A stretch of DNA of 64,000 nt from Mucilaginibacter sp. OK283 (lineage in GTDB: Bacteria; Bacteroidota; Bacteroidia; Sphingobacteriales; Sphingobacteriaceae). The stretch is taken from the NCBI RefSeq assembly GCF_900110415.1, contig NZ_FODR01000001.1, positions 744,001 to 808,000 on the forward strand, given 5' to 3'. The notes under the pieces are model-generated. The model searched no databases and was not told the origin of the DNA. It saw nothing but the letters and a program-made list of their open reading frames with translations. Below are positions 10,081 to 18,493 of the stretch, piece after piece. Numbering within the stretch: the first letter of the stretch is position 1; each line of letters begins with the position of its first letter. The position numbers and the translations under genes were made by a program.

Positions 10081-10121
10081 AGCATAAAGCCAAAAGCTGG
10101 AAAGGCTATCGGCTTTATGCT
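10081..10121. repeat. Intergenic hairpin (AGCATAAAGCC inverted repeat)
   Basis: Perfect 11-bp arms AGCATAAAGCC (10081-10091) and GGCTTTATGCT (10111-10121) with a 19-nt loop, inside a purine-rich stretch (10060-10210). That stretch also has near-repeats of GCGAAGG(G/C)CTTAAA at about 10068 and 10148 and a further GCTTTCGGCCTTAAGC. It may be a terminator for the 350-residue gene, which reads leftward into it, or a decayed small repeat element. Confidence 0.5.
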
Positions 10122-10208
10122 CAAAATTTATTTAACGTGTTATTTAAAGCGAAGGCCTTAAACAAAAAACCTTACATGCTTTCGGCCTTAAGCTTTTTGC
10201 TTTCAGCC

Positions 10209-11261
10209 TTACTCAGCGTGTTTGTGAAAGCCGAATGATAAGTTGGCGGCAATACCAATCATGCCGTAACCATAGCTATCCTGAAAACTTTGGTTGTAGT
10301 CGTCCTGGCCGCGGTAGCCGGCGCCAACCATAAAGGCTGTTCCCTGCATAAACGGAAACGAGTAGTAATATTTAAGGCTCACGTTCAGGCGTTTTTTCAC
10401 GTCAAAAGTCGAGTAGTTATTGTACTTATCGGCTATGTAGGTAAAATCAAACTGAATGCGTTGCCAGTTTTCGTATGTTTTACGGCCTTGCTCCAACGGA
10501 TCGTCGTATGCCTTTACAAAGTTGTACATACGACTGCCATTAATACGTACAAAGCCATAATGATCTTTTAAACCCTGCGAAAGCCCCAGATTGAACAATC
10601 CGGCGTGTACCTCCAATGCTATGTTATCGTAACGGTTAATAGTAAGCCCCGGCTTATCAACCCGCTTGCCGGTATAATAGGTAAGGGTATAAAAGTTGGT
10701 GGTAAACTTGCCGCTATCAACATTAAAGGTACCGTCCTTATTTAACGATGGCCCTCTAACGCCGTTGGAATGGTGCGAATAACCTAACGATAAAAACTTT
10801 GGCCTGTATGTGTCTTCGTTTAGCCTGTAAAATAAGTTGGCGTTGGGCATATAGCTGGGCGATTTTACCGGTGCATCGCGGGTATTCAGCAACCGGATTT
10901 TTACCCTTGAGGTAAACTCAAAAAAGAAACGAGACTTTGGCGTACTAAACAGGATAAAGTTTGGTGAAAGATCGGCTGCTAACTGCGTTTTAACCGGCTG
11001 AAAATATTCGTTACCGGCCAAAGAAAGCCGCATGTTTTCTTCAAATATATTATCAAACGCATGGTTTATAATATGGTGCGATAAACGCACCGAATCGGCC
11101 CGGCTGGTATCGCCGTTTAATGTAACAGCGGTGACTGTTAAGCTTTGAAAAAATACCAATACAAGGCCGAAAATGATTTTTAAAAAGGCCCGTTTTGATT
11201 TATGCTGAAAGGCCGAAGCAGCTTTGCTGGCTGATGCCTTAATAAATGTAAAATTGTTCAA
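10209..11261 (-). CDS. Probable outer-membrane beta-barrel protein, phospholipase A1-like
   Basis: A 350-residue protein with an N-terminal hydrophobic segment (residues ~27-45) that is probably a signal peptide, then alternating, aromatic-rich strands typical of an outer-membrane barrel, ending GMIGIAANLSFGFHKHAE. Residues 160-167 read GYSHHSNG, and N189 follows in TTNFYTLTYY. In outer-membrane phospholipase A (PldA) the catalytic residues are His, Ser and Asn in an HDSNG...N context, so H163, S165 and N189 are good candidates. The Ser-Asn spacing here is longer than in the E. coli enzyme. A function in outer-membrane phospholipid turnover is inferred. Confidence 0.7.
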   Translation of the reverse strand: MNNFTFIKASASKAASAFQHKSKRAFLKIIFGLVLVFFQSLTVTAVTLNGDTSRADSVRLSHHIINHAFDNIFEENMRLSLAGNEYFQPVKTQLAADLSPNFILFSTPKSRFFFEFTSRVKIRLLNTRDAPVKSPSYMPNANLFYRLNEDTYRPKFLSLGYSHHSNGVRGPSLNKDGTFNVDSGKFTTNFYTLTYYTGKRVDKPGLTINRYDNIALEVHAGLFNLGLSQGLKDHYGFVRINGSRMYNFVKAYDDPLEQGRKTYENWQRIQFDFTYIADKYNNYSTFDVKKRLNVSLKYYYSFPFMQGTAFMVGAGYRGQDDYNQSFQDSYGYGMIGIAANLSFGFHKHAE

Positions 11262-11744
11262 TGGAGTAGTGCTTTTGTACAGATCGATATAAAGTTTAAA
11301 TAAATTAAAGGCCTAACTAATGTGATGCATCCTATAGTTAAATACCATGCCGCAATATTAATTATTAATCATTTTTGAGTAAACCGCCCTCTGTCAGGAA
11401 AGGGTAAAGCTTGGTAAAATGGCCTTTTAAGCGCAAATACGGCACATTGCAGTTTTCGGTTTTTACAGTAGCATTACAGTTAAGCATACCTTTTGGACCA
11501 TGACGGATACAAAAAAGTCGTTTAAACAACTAATCTTCGTTAAAAAAGTTATGCTATTACGTTATTTAATCACATCTGATCCTAAATCCGTGTCACTTTT
11601 AACCTTACGCCTCCATTGTTATAGCTGCCCATCTGGATTTAATTTCCTAAATTATTGATAGATATAATTTAAAAATCCACTTGCTTTTAATCGGGAATTG
11701 TTATATTTGGTTATAAGCCAATCTCTAATTTTAACCTGAGTATC
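11262..11744. other. Gene-free intergenic region, 483 bp
   Basis: This AT-rich gap separates the divergent barrel protein (leftward) and the CBS protein (rightward). I find no convincing open frame. Its right end holds the candidate CBS-gene promoter. Nothing else stands out. Confidence 0.6.
11681..11709 (+). promoter_or_regulatory. Candidate Bacteroidota-type promoter for the CBS gene
   Basis: TTG at 11681-11683, an 18-nt spacer, and TATATTTG at 11702-11709 match the TTG / TAnnTTTG consensus of the Bacteroidota primary sigma factor. It lies 35 nt upstream of the ATG at 11745. Confidence 0.55.
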
Positions 11745-12173
11745 ATGATAAAAGTTTCGAACATACTGGCCCGTAAGGGTGGCGGTGCTATCAGCATTGA
11801 TGCAGGTACATCTGTTTTGGAAGCATTGGAACTGATGGCGGCCAAAAACATCGGCTCGGTAGTGATAACCGAAGATGGCGAATACCTCGGTCTGCTCACC
11901 GAGCGCGATTACGCACGCAAAGTGATCCTGAAAGGCAAGTCATCCCACGAAACCCTGGTGCGCGAGATCATGAGCACCGGCCTGCCCCGTATTGTGCCCG
12001 AAAATTCCATAGAAACCTGTATGCACATCATGAGCGAAAGCAACATCCGCTACCTGCCTGTTTTTATGGCCGATAAACTTTGCGGTATCATTTCTATTAA
12101 CGATTTAGTAAAAGAAACCATTTTAAGTCAGCAGGAAACTATTGAGCAGCTGAGGGGATATATACATTCTTAG
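11745..12173 (+). CDS. CBS-pair domain protein
   Basis: A 142-residue protein made almost entirely of two CBS motifs (about residues 8-62 and 72-128). Features are AISIDAGTSVLEALELMAAKNIGSVVI, LGLLTERDYARKVI and LCGIISINDLVKETI. Paired CBS motifs form a Bateman module that usually binds adenine nucleotides. Stand-alone versions act as energy-state sensors, but the partner is unknown here. It is monocistronic, with its own candidate promoter upstream and the convergent Roco gene downstream. Confidence 0.92.
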   Translation: MIKVSNILARKGGGAISIDAGTSVLEALELMAAKNIGSVVITEDGEYLGLLTERDYARKVILKGKSSHETLVREIMSTGLPRIVPENSIETCMHIMSESNIRYLPVFMADKLCGIISINDLVKETILSQQETIEQLRGYIHS

Positions 12174-12300
12174 GATTTCGGAATTGGGATTTTCGAATTC
12201 GGAATTTTAGATAGTTGATTTCTAGGAAATAAAGCCTAATAAGTTATGTCATTGCGAGGCACGAAGCAATCGCGAACTATGCCTATCGCCTATTAACTAA

Positions 12301-15300
12301 CTATATATCATACAGCCTTTCCAATTGCTTTTTGAAATGAAGATGCAATTGCGCATCACTGTCAAATTCGGTTTGGAAGTGGCCGAGTTCTTTTAGCTTA
12401 TCCTGGAATGCCCAAACGCTTTTCAGATCATCTCTGTTGATGGAAGCATTGTTGACATCTGCCTTTTTGAAGTAGGTATATATCTTGGGCTTATCCGCTT
12501 CCCTAAATTGCTTAAAAGCAGTTTCAAATTCTTCGGCTGTGTATTTGCCAACTTTTGAAAAGTATAACATAATAAATACATCGCAGCCTTTTATCACTTT
12601 GTTGTACTCGTCTTGCAAGCGTGTTTGAGACATGTGATCCAGGAAGTCTTCCCATATTTCTAAATTCAGGAAAATGCCTTTTTTACTTAGACGTTTGTTT
12701 TCTCTCGATAGGAACAATTCAAATTGTTCTCTTTCCGTTTTTAATTCAGATGATGAGGCTAAGAAGATGGTTATTGTCTGATCTTCCCTTTTTTGCGAAG
12801 AAGCCTCTTGTTCTTTTTTATCAGCAAAAACGCCACTCAACAATTCTTCAATATTTACCTCTGCAAATGGTTTCCTTTCACACTCAATTTTGGTTCTTCC
12901 ATATTCCTTTCGTTCCAATAATTTCTGATAATCATAAAAATGCTTGTCTGCATTATCCGCACAACTTATACAATTACAGGGAATCATTTTATACCAACGG
13001 CTTTTTTGCGAATCATGATCTTTGCTTACCTGTCTGAAATATTCGTTATTAAGCTCATCGAATTGAAAAGTAATCTTACTTAAGAGTTCTTTCGCATATG
13101 GCCCTTGAACTTTAATGTCCAAACGTTTATTATCCCATGCTTCAGTTATTTCAGCTATGGTACTACCACAATCCAAATTTTTGCCTTCAATTCTAACACC
13201 GGTTTTCCAAACAAATTGCAGGTCATTGATTCTGGATATGTACTTATGCATCCTAACAATAAAGCGGGTTAAAATGCCCCTCGGCATAAAATCGTATTTA
13301 TACTGTAGTGGTAAATCATTTTTTATCTTCCATTCCCCCCCTTCCGGACGGGTATCCGAAAGCATTTCCGGAATTATGTAAACATGGGGATTGGATTTAT
13401 CAATCATATAACACAATTCAAACTGGATCATCAGGTTCAATAGTTTTTTATGAACAATGCCATCATATTCTTTGTCTTTCCAAATTCCGGAAAGATCAGA
13501 ACTTGTAAACCTTCCTTTATTAGTTTGAACTTGCTTGTTGTCAAAAACTGCAAAAACCGCATCTGTAGCCCATGTATTTTGAAGGATGATAAAATCTTCT
13601 AAAGTGCTATGCTCTTGAAAATGTAAAAAGATTCCGAGGTCATGAAAAATTCGGCTTAATTCCATCTGTCTATCAAAGTCAGTGACATGATATTGTTTAC
13701 ATAATTCAATAAATCTATCTTGATTGATATAATGATTAGATAAACTAAGTTCCTGTAATTCATAACGAATAGCCACCCAATTTTTAGGCATTGGAAAACC
13801 CACTAACGGCAGCCGCTTTAATTGTGTTTGAATATCCTCTTTTAGATTTTGGAAGACATTAAAACGTGTATCACTAAAATCAGGGGATCCTTTTATCAAA
13901 GCATTCAGGTCAATTCCATAATCTCCTTTCAAGAACTCAAAACGTGCTCTTTTTTGCGGAATATCTATATTTATCTGCCGTTCATTTTTTTCGTTGCGAA
14001 CAAGCAGCATTGGACTATTTCCCCCTAACAATTCAACCGCCTGTAGCCAATAATTTACTGTATTATCATCATTACCAATGCTGTCCTTTCCGGTATCAAT
14101 TACTAAAACATAAAGCGAACGATGAGTTAGAAAAAATTGATGTGTTGTTTGGTAAATATGTTGTCCTCCAAAATCCCAAATATTATATTGAAACTTTCGG
14201 ATATTATTTTCCTTATCAACTACGTCAAAATTAACGTACTCAATATCAATCCCTTTTGTAGTTTTATACTCCCCTGACAGAGGCCTATTAATATCAATTA
14301 ATTTGTTCATTAATGATGTTTTGCCTGCCCTGGGTTGCCCCACTATCAGCATCTTAGCTTCATATAGATATTCAGTCCCTTGATCTTCTGATTCAGAAAA
14401 AAAGTTTAAAATAGCTTTTTTGCCTTGCATAACCACTTCAATAGGAGGCGAAACGATAGGATTATTGTAAAGATTTATCTCATAAAATTTCACCTTTTCT
14501 CCTAAAGATATATTCAGTCGATCCGTATTCTTTTTTTTAATGAAAGGCAGTAATGGTTCAATGTCAGAAATTTCATTGCTGGACAAATCCAAAAGAGTCA
14601 AACAATCTAAATTTTCTAAACCAGCTAACTTCTGTATTCGATTGTAAGACAAATCTAGTTTTCTTAAATTAATTAGATTTTCGAGACCTTTAATCTCTCT
14701 GATTTGATTACTATGGATGTGTAATTGTTGTAGCGATTTTAAGTTTTCGAGACCCTTAATTTCTTTAATCTGATTGTTGTAGATATAAAGTTGTTGTAAG
14801 GAATTTAGATTCTCGAGGCCTTTTATTTCCTTAATTTGATTGCTGTAAATAAATAATCTATATAGAGACTTTAATCCTTCTAAACCTTTTATTTCTCTAA
14901 TTTGATTCCCTGACAATAACAACTCGATTAACGAGTATAGATTCTTTAAGGCCGTTATATGTTCAATCTTATTATTAGATAAAAATAGTTTCTTCAGTGA
15001 AACTAAATTTTCAACACCAGAGAGTTCTTTAATTTGATTGTTGTTTAGCTGCAGATATTCCAGCGATGTCATATCATCAAGACCCTCTATTTTTTCAATT
15101 TTATTATAACTGAAGTCGAGGTGTCTTAAATTTTTATAAGTAGATATAAATGACAGGTCGCTAATTCCCCAGGAATCATTGTTGCGGCCACCGCTGCAAA
15201 TAATGATTTGTAATTGTTTTAATTTTAAAAATGATGACGGATAGACTTCAAAGTAATTCTTAATCCCCCAGTTTGGGCTTTCAATTAATTCGTTAATTTG

Positions 15301-15480
15301 TGGGTCCCACCACTCGTTACTTAGTATGAGTGTATGTATGTGGGTACACTCAGATATTGCTGTATCTAAAATCCCGCCTTCAACAAAATCGTCGTCCCAC
15401 AGTCCGCTATATCCCAGGTCCAAAACAGTGTTTTTATCTGCAATGCATTTTTCAATAAGCCTAATTGCTTTCTTGCTCAT
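12301..15480 (-). CDS. Roco-family protein: LRR - Roc GTPase - COR - TIR/DUF4062-like C-terminus
   Basis: A 1059-residue protein. Residues ~110-345 hold about ten leucine-rich repeats with a 22-residue period (L-x2-L-x-I-x-NQI-x-EIKGLENL). A Roc GTPase follows: P-loop GQPRAGKTS at 381-389, TTKG at 407-410, WDFGGQ at 435-440, and a nonstandard RNEKN in place of NKxD near 495-499. A COR-like region spans ~560-800. The last ~155 residues (TITIFLASSSELKTER..., CDVFIMLYFSKVGKYTAEEF) resemble the DUF4062/TIR-like effector fold. Between them lies a Cys/His patch with CNCISCADNADKH. The gene is visibly AT-richer than its neighbours, suggesting transfer. An intracellular sensor-effector, perhaps in defence, is inferred. 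Confidence 0.88.
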   Translation of the reverse strand: MSKKAIRLIEKCIADKNTVLDLGYSGLWDDDFVEGGILDTAISECTHIHTLILSNEWWDPQINELIESPNWGIKNYFEVYPSSFLKLKQLQIIICSGGRNNDSWGISDLSFISTYKNLRHLDFSYNKIEKIEGLDDMTSLEYLQLNNNQIKELSGVENLVSLKKLFLSNNKIEHITALKNLYSLIELLLSGNQIREIKGLEGLKSLYRLFIYSNQIKEIKGLENLNSLQQLYIYNNQIKEIKGLENLKSLQQLHIHSNQIREIKGLENLINLRKLDLSYNRIQKLAGLENLDCLTLLDLSSNEISDIEPLLPFIKKKNTDRLNISLGEKVKFYEINLYNNPIVSPPIEVVMQGKKAILNFFSESEDQGTEYLYEAKMLIVGQPRAGKTSLMNKLIDINRPLSGEYKTTKGIDIEYVNFDVVDKENNIRKFQYNIWDFGGQHIYQTTHQFFLTHRSLYVLVIDTGKDSIGNDDNTVNYWLQAVELLGGNSPMLLVRNEKNERQINIDIPQKRARFEFLKGDYGIDLNALIKGSPDFSDTRFNVFQNLKEDIQTQLKRLPLVGFPMPKNWVAIRYELQELSLSNHYINQDRFIELCKQYHVTDFDRQMELSRIFHDLGIFLHFQEHSTLEDFIILQNTWATDAVFAVFDNKQVQTNKGRFTSSDLSGIWKDKEYDGIVHKKLLNLMIQFELCYMIDKSNPHVYIIPEMLSDTRPEGGEWKIKNDLPLQYKYDFMPRGILTRFIVRMHKYISRINDLQFVWKTGVRIEGKNLDCGSTIAEITEAWDNKRLDIKVQGPYAKELLSKITFQFDELNNEYFRQVSKDHDSQKSRWYKMIPCNCISCADNADKHFYDYQKLLERKEYGRTKIECERKPFAEVNIEELLSGVFADKKEQEASSQKREDQTITIFLASSSELKTEREQFELFLSRENKRLSKKGIFLNLEIWEDFLDHMSQTRLQDEYNKVIKGCDVFIMLYFSKVGKYTAEEFETAFKQFREADKPKIYTYFKKADVNNASINRDDLKSVWAFQDKLKELGHFQTEFDSDAQLHLHFKKQLERLYDI

Positions 15481-15605
15481 AAAGTTCAGATTTATATAAT
15501 ACTAAGGTTTATTCCCACAATATACCCCATTTCGCTCAAATCTCACACACATAACTTCTTAACCATTAAATTTTCATACCTTGCATAATTTACTTATAAG
15601 ATATA

Positions 15606-16838
15606 GTGACTTTTCAGGATTTTAATTTTAACGAGCAATTATTTGAAGGCATAGAGAGTATGGGTTTTACTACCCCTACCCCGATACAGGAAATGGCCAT
15701 CCCGGCAATTATGCAGGGAAAAGACCTTATTGCCTGCGCCCAAACCGGTACCGGTAAAACCGGCGCCTACTTATTGCCAACCCTCAATCATATTACCGGT
15801 ACGGCCAAACACCAAACCAGCGTGCTTATTTTAGCGCCAACCCGCGAGCTTGCCCAACAGATAGACCAACAGGTAGAAGGCCTGGCCTATTTTACCGGCG
15901 TTAGCTCCATTGCCGTTTTTGGCGGTGGCGATGGTATGGCTTACGAGCAGCAACGCCGCGGCATCCAGAATAATGTAAACATTATTATTGCCACACCGGG
16001 CCGCCTTATTGCGCACCTTACATCGGGCGTATTAAAGCTTAACCATTTAACCCACCTGATATTGGATGAGGCCGACCGCATGTTGGACATGGGCTTTAGC
16101 GACGATATCATGAAGATTATCAGCTATCTGCCTAAAACCAGGCAAACGCTGCTGTTTTCGGCAACCATGCCGGGGCGTATCCGTTCATTGGCTAAGGCTA
16201 TTTTGAAAGATCCCGAGCAGATCAATATTGCCATTTCGCAGCCTGCCGTAGGTATCGATCAGCAGATCTACCGGATGCACGATCAGCAAAAAACGCCTTT
16301 ACTGCAATTGATCCTGCGCGATGCCGCTTATACAAGCACCATTATCTTCGCGTCCCGTAAGGAAATCGTAAAATCGTTATATAAAGAATTAAAAGCAGCC
16401 AAAATTAATGCCATGGCCTTCCACTCCGATCTGGAGCAAAAGGAGCGTGAAGAAATCCTGCTGAAATTCAAAAACAGGCAGTTGCCGGTTATTATTGGTA
16501 CCGACGCCCTTTCGCGCGGTATTGATGTTGAGGGTATCGACCTGGTGGTTAACTATGATGTTCCGGGCGACCCAGAAGATTATATCCACCGCATAGGCCG
16601 TACCGCACGGGCCGCTACAACCGGCACCGCCATCACTTTTGTAAACCACCGGGATGAGCGTAAGCTTAAAAACATCGAGCAACTAATGGATCGCGCCATC
16701 CGCGTAGTTGGCCTGCCCGATGAATTGGCTGCCATACAACCGGCGCCGCAATCGGCCCAGTCTGACGATAAACGAAACCCCAAAAGACCAAACAGGCGTT
16801 TTAACAAAAACAAACCGAAGCCGAAGCCGAAGTCTTAA
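15606..16838 (+). CDS. DEAD-box ATP-dependent RNA helicase (RhlE-like)
   Basis: A 410-residue helicase. All core motifs are present: Q motif TPTPIQ, Walker A AQTGTGKT (45-52), PTREL, DEAD (154-157), SAT (185-187), and HRIGRTAR (328-335). A basic C-terminal tail (KRPNRRFNKNKPKPKPKS) is typical of RhlE-type proteins and likely helps RNA binding. The start is GTG at 15606: an in-frame TAA at 15597 excludes anything longer, and the conserved MTFQDFNF sequence begins there. It probably acts in ribosome assembly or RNA decay. It is transcribed away from the Roco gene and converges with the DUF218 gene. Confidence 0.95.
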   Translation: MTFQDFNFNEQLFEGIESMGFTTPTPIQEMAIPAIMQGKDLIACAQTGTGKTGAYLLPTLNHITGTAKHQTSVLILAPTRELAQQIDQQVEGLAYFTGVSSIAVFGGGDGMAYEQQRRGIQNNVNIIIATPGRLIAHLTSGVLKLNHLTHLILDEADRMLDMGFSDDIMKIISYLPKTRQTLLFSATMPGRIRSLAKAILKDPEQINIAISQPAVGIDQQIYRMHDQQKTPLLQLILRDAAYTSTIIFASRKEIVKSLYKELKAAKINAMAFHSDLEQKEREEILLKFKNRQLPVIIGTDALSRGIDVEGIDLVVNYDVPGDPEDYIHRIGRTARAATTGTAITFVNHRDERKLKNIEQLMDRAIRVVGLPDELAAIQPAPQSAQSDDKRNPKRPNRRFNKNKPKPKPKS

Positions 16839-16897
16839 GTCCAAAGTATGAAGTCCGAAGTCTTAATTTTGGACTTTCGACTTCATACTTAAGACTT
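16830..16897. terminator. Bidirectional hairpin between convergent genes
   Basis: Arms AAGTATGAAGTC (16844-16855) and GACTTCATACTT (16879-16890) are perfectly complementary. AAGTCTT (16830-16836) and AAGACTT (16891-16897) extend the stem across a bulge. The hairpin overlaps the end of the helicase gene and stops just before the DUF218 stop codon, so it likely terminates both. Confidence 0.65.
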
Positions 16898-16901
16898 AAA
16901 C

Positions 16902-18143
16902 TTATGGATCCAGTGGCTCAAGCGGGTTTATTTGTAACGATGCGATATTGGGGTAAAACTCCTGCTCGGTATTTGATAACCGGCGGCCAAGGGAATAGGG
17001 CACATAGCCCAGATCGGCTATGCAGCGTTTATCCATGTAAGATATATAATAACTCTGTATTTTATTGGTCGATGTGATAAAAGGCTTGTTAAAAGGCATG
17101 CCGTACCTGAATATCAGGCGTGCGCAATTGCGCAGGTTGGTGGTGGTATGGCGTGCCTGGGGTTCAATAAAAATGGCGTTTTCGGGAATTTTCAATTGAT
17201 TAACCAGGTATTTTTTCATTTCCTCGGCCTCGGCAAACCTGGTTTTAAAAGGGTGTACCCTGCCACCCGATACCATAATGAACGGCGTTAAACCCTGGGC
17301 AAATTTTAAGGCGGCTATTTTGCAGCGCTCAATACTTCCCTTACTTATGGATACCCCCGGCTTATCGGGCCCTTCGCCGGGCACCAGTATCAAGGTGTAT
17401 TGATATTTTTTCCAGTTGATGGTTTTTAGCCGGTTGTAAGCCGCTTTGTTGGCCTTTTGTTCCAGCGGTTCGTCGTTGGCGGCATCGTTGCGGCCGTTAA
17501 CATCCAAACTATGCAGGGCATAATTAAGTGATGGTAAATAAAAAAGCTTTGTGGCGCCATATTGCTTCAGGATGGATTTGGCCCCATCGGCAATTAACTT
17601 GGGGTAAGTATTGCGATATACATTAAAATTGATAGAATCCACATCTGGAAAGTTGGGCTTTTTACCTTCGGCATACACTTCAATGGTATGGTTTATGGCC
17701 AGGGCATCCTGTTCCCAGGCCTTTACCAGCATCGCGGCCGGCGCCAACGAATCGTATTTAATATAACAGCCAGAAGGGATTAAATGATTTTTAACCAGCA
17801 GGCCCAACGCATTATTAGGTTTATACAAAGCAGAAAGCCTGTCGCCTGCTGTTTTTATTTCCAATTCAGAAAATTTTAACGGCTGTAAAACACTGCGAAA
17901 GTTCTTATTCGCCTTTAACGAATCCTGTATGTTTTTAATCTTAACCTGCACCATGCGTACCAAAGCAGCATCGCTACCAATGAGTTTAGTTGCCTGTGCG
18001 TAGTTCTGGAGCAAGTTTAGCAGATAATAATTTTTGATCTCGGTATAGTTTTTCCCAATCAACCGGTATTGCTGGCTGGCAGTTTGAGCGTTAACATGTA
18101 GCGTGACAAGGCTGATAAACAGGGCCAGAAAAAATTTCTTCAT
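16902..18143 (-). CDS. YdcF/SanA-like DUF218 domain protein, secreted
   Basis: A 413-residue protein with a signal peptide (MKKFFLALFISLVTLHVNAQ). The C-terminal half carries the DUF218 signature: LILVPGEGP, MVSGGRVHP, EAEEMKKYLVNQLKIPENAIFIEPQARHTTTNLRN, and late ITSTNKIQSYYI. The family (YdcF, SanA, ElyC) is linked to cell-envelope processes and nucleotide-like ligand binding; biochemical roles are poorly defined. The N-terminal ~200 residues are helical and unassigned. A single-gene unit, convergent with the helicase gene. Confidence 0.85.
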   Translation of the reverse strand: MKKFFLALFISLVTLHVNAQTASQQYRLIGKNYTEIKNYYLLNLLQNYAQATKLIGSDAALVRMVQVKIKNIQDSLKANKNFRSVLQPLKFSELEIKTAGDRLSALYKPNNALGLLVKNHLIPSGCYIKYDSLAPAAMLVKAWEQDALAINHTIEVYAEGKKPNFPDVDSINFNVYRNTYPKLIADGAKSILKQYGATKLFYLPSLNYALHSLDVNGRNDAANDEPLEQKANKAAYNRLKTINWKKYQYTLILVPGEGPDKPGVSISKGSIERCKIAALKFAQGLTPFIMVSGGRVHPFKTRFAEAEEMKKYLVNQLKIPENAIFIEPQARHTTTNLRNCARLIFRYGMPFNKPFITSTNKIQSYYISYMDKRCIADLGYVPYSLGRRLSNTEQEFYPNIASLQINPLEPLDP

Positions 18144-18493
18144 AAATGATTCAAAGAAACAATGTTTCGGATTAAATTTAAGTAAACAAAGTGTTAATCA
18201 ATAAAATAGCCCCTTTGTTTTAGCTCGAATAAAAAATGCCTGCAATATGGCGATTGCCGGCACTGGTGGTGTGGCTAATAAAGATGAGGTTGAAACTATG
18301 TTATTCAAATATTATGTCATTTTTTTGATTCCCTCCCTTGGGAGGGCGCGCGTTAGGTATGAGCGCAAAGGCAGGGAGGGGTTATTTGAGCGACCTATCA
18401 TAGACCTACTTGAACGCCTGATTTAACCCCTACCTTCCCTTCCCCAAGGAAGGAATCACACATCCCTTTGCTCTTTTATTTTTCCCTCTCTCC
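18144..18493. repeat. Gene-free region with a long imperfect inverted repeat
   Basis: No gene is visible in these 350 bp. Positions 18328-18457 form an imperfect inverted repeat. The outer left part starts GATTCCCTCCCTTGGGAGGG, and the outer right part is its near-complement ending GGAATC at 18457. Inside, GGGAGGGGTTATTTGA (around 18383) faces AACCCCTACC (around 18425). It is likely a mobile-derived intergenic repeat of the kind common in Sphingobacteriaceae, lying upstream of the DUF218 gene and downstream of the TonB receptor gene. Confidence 0.6.
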
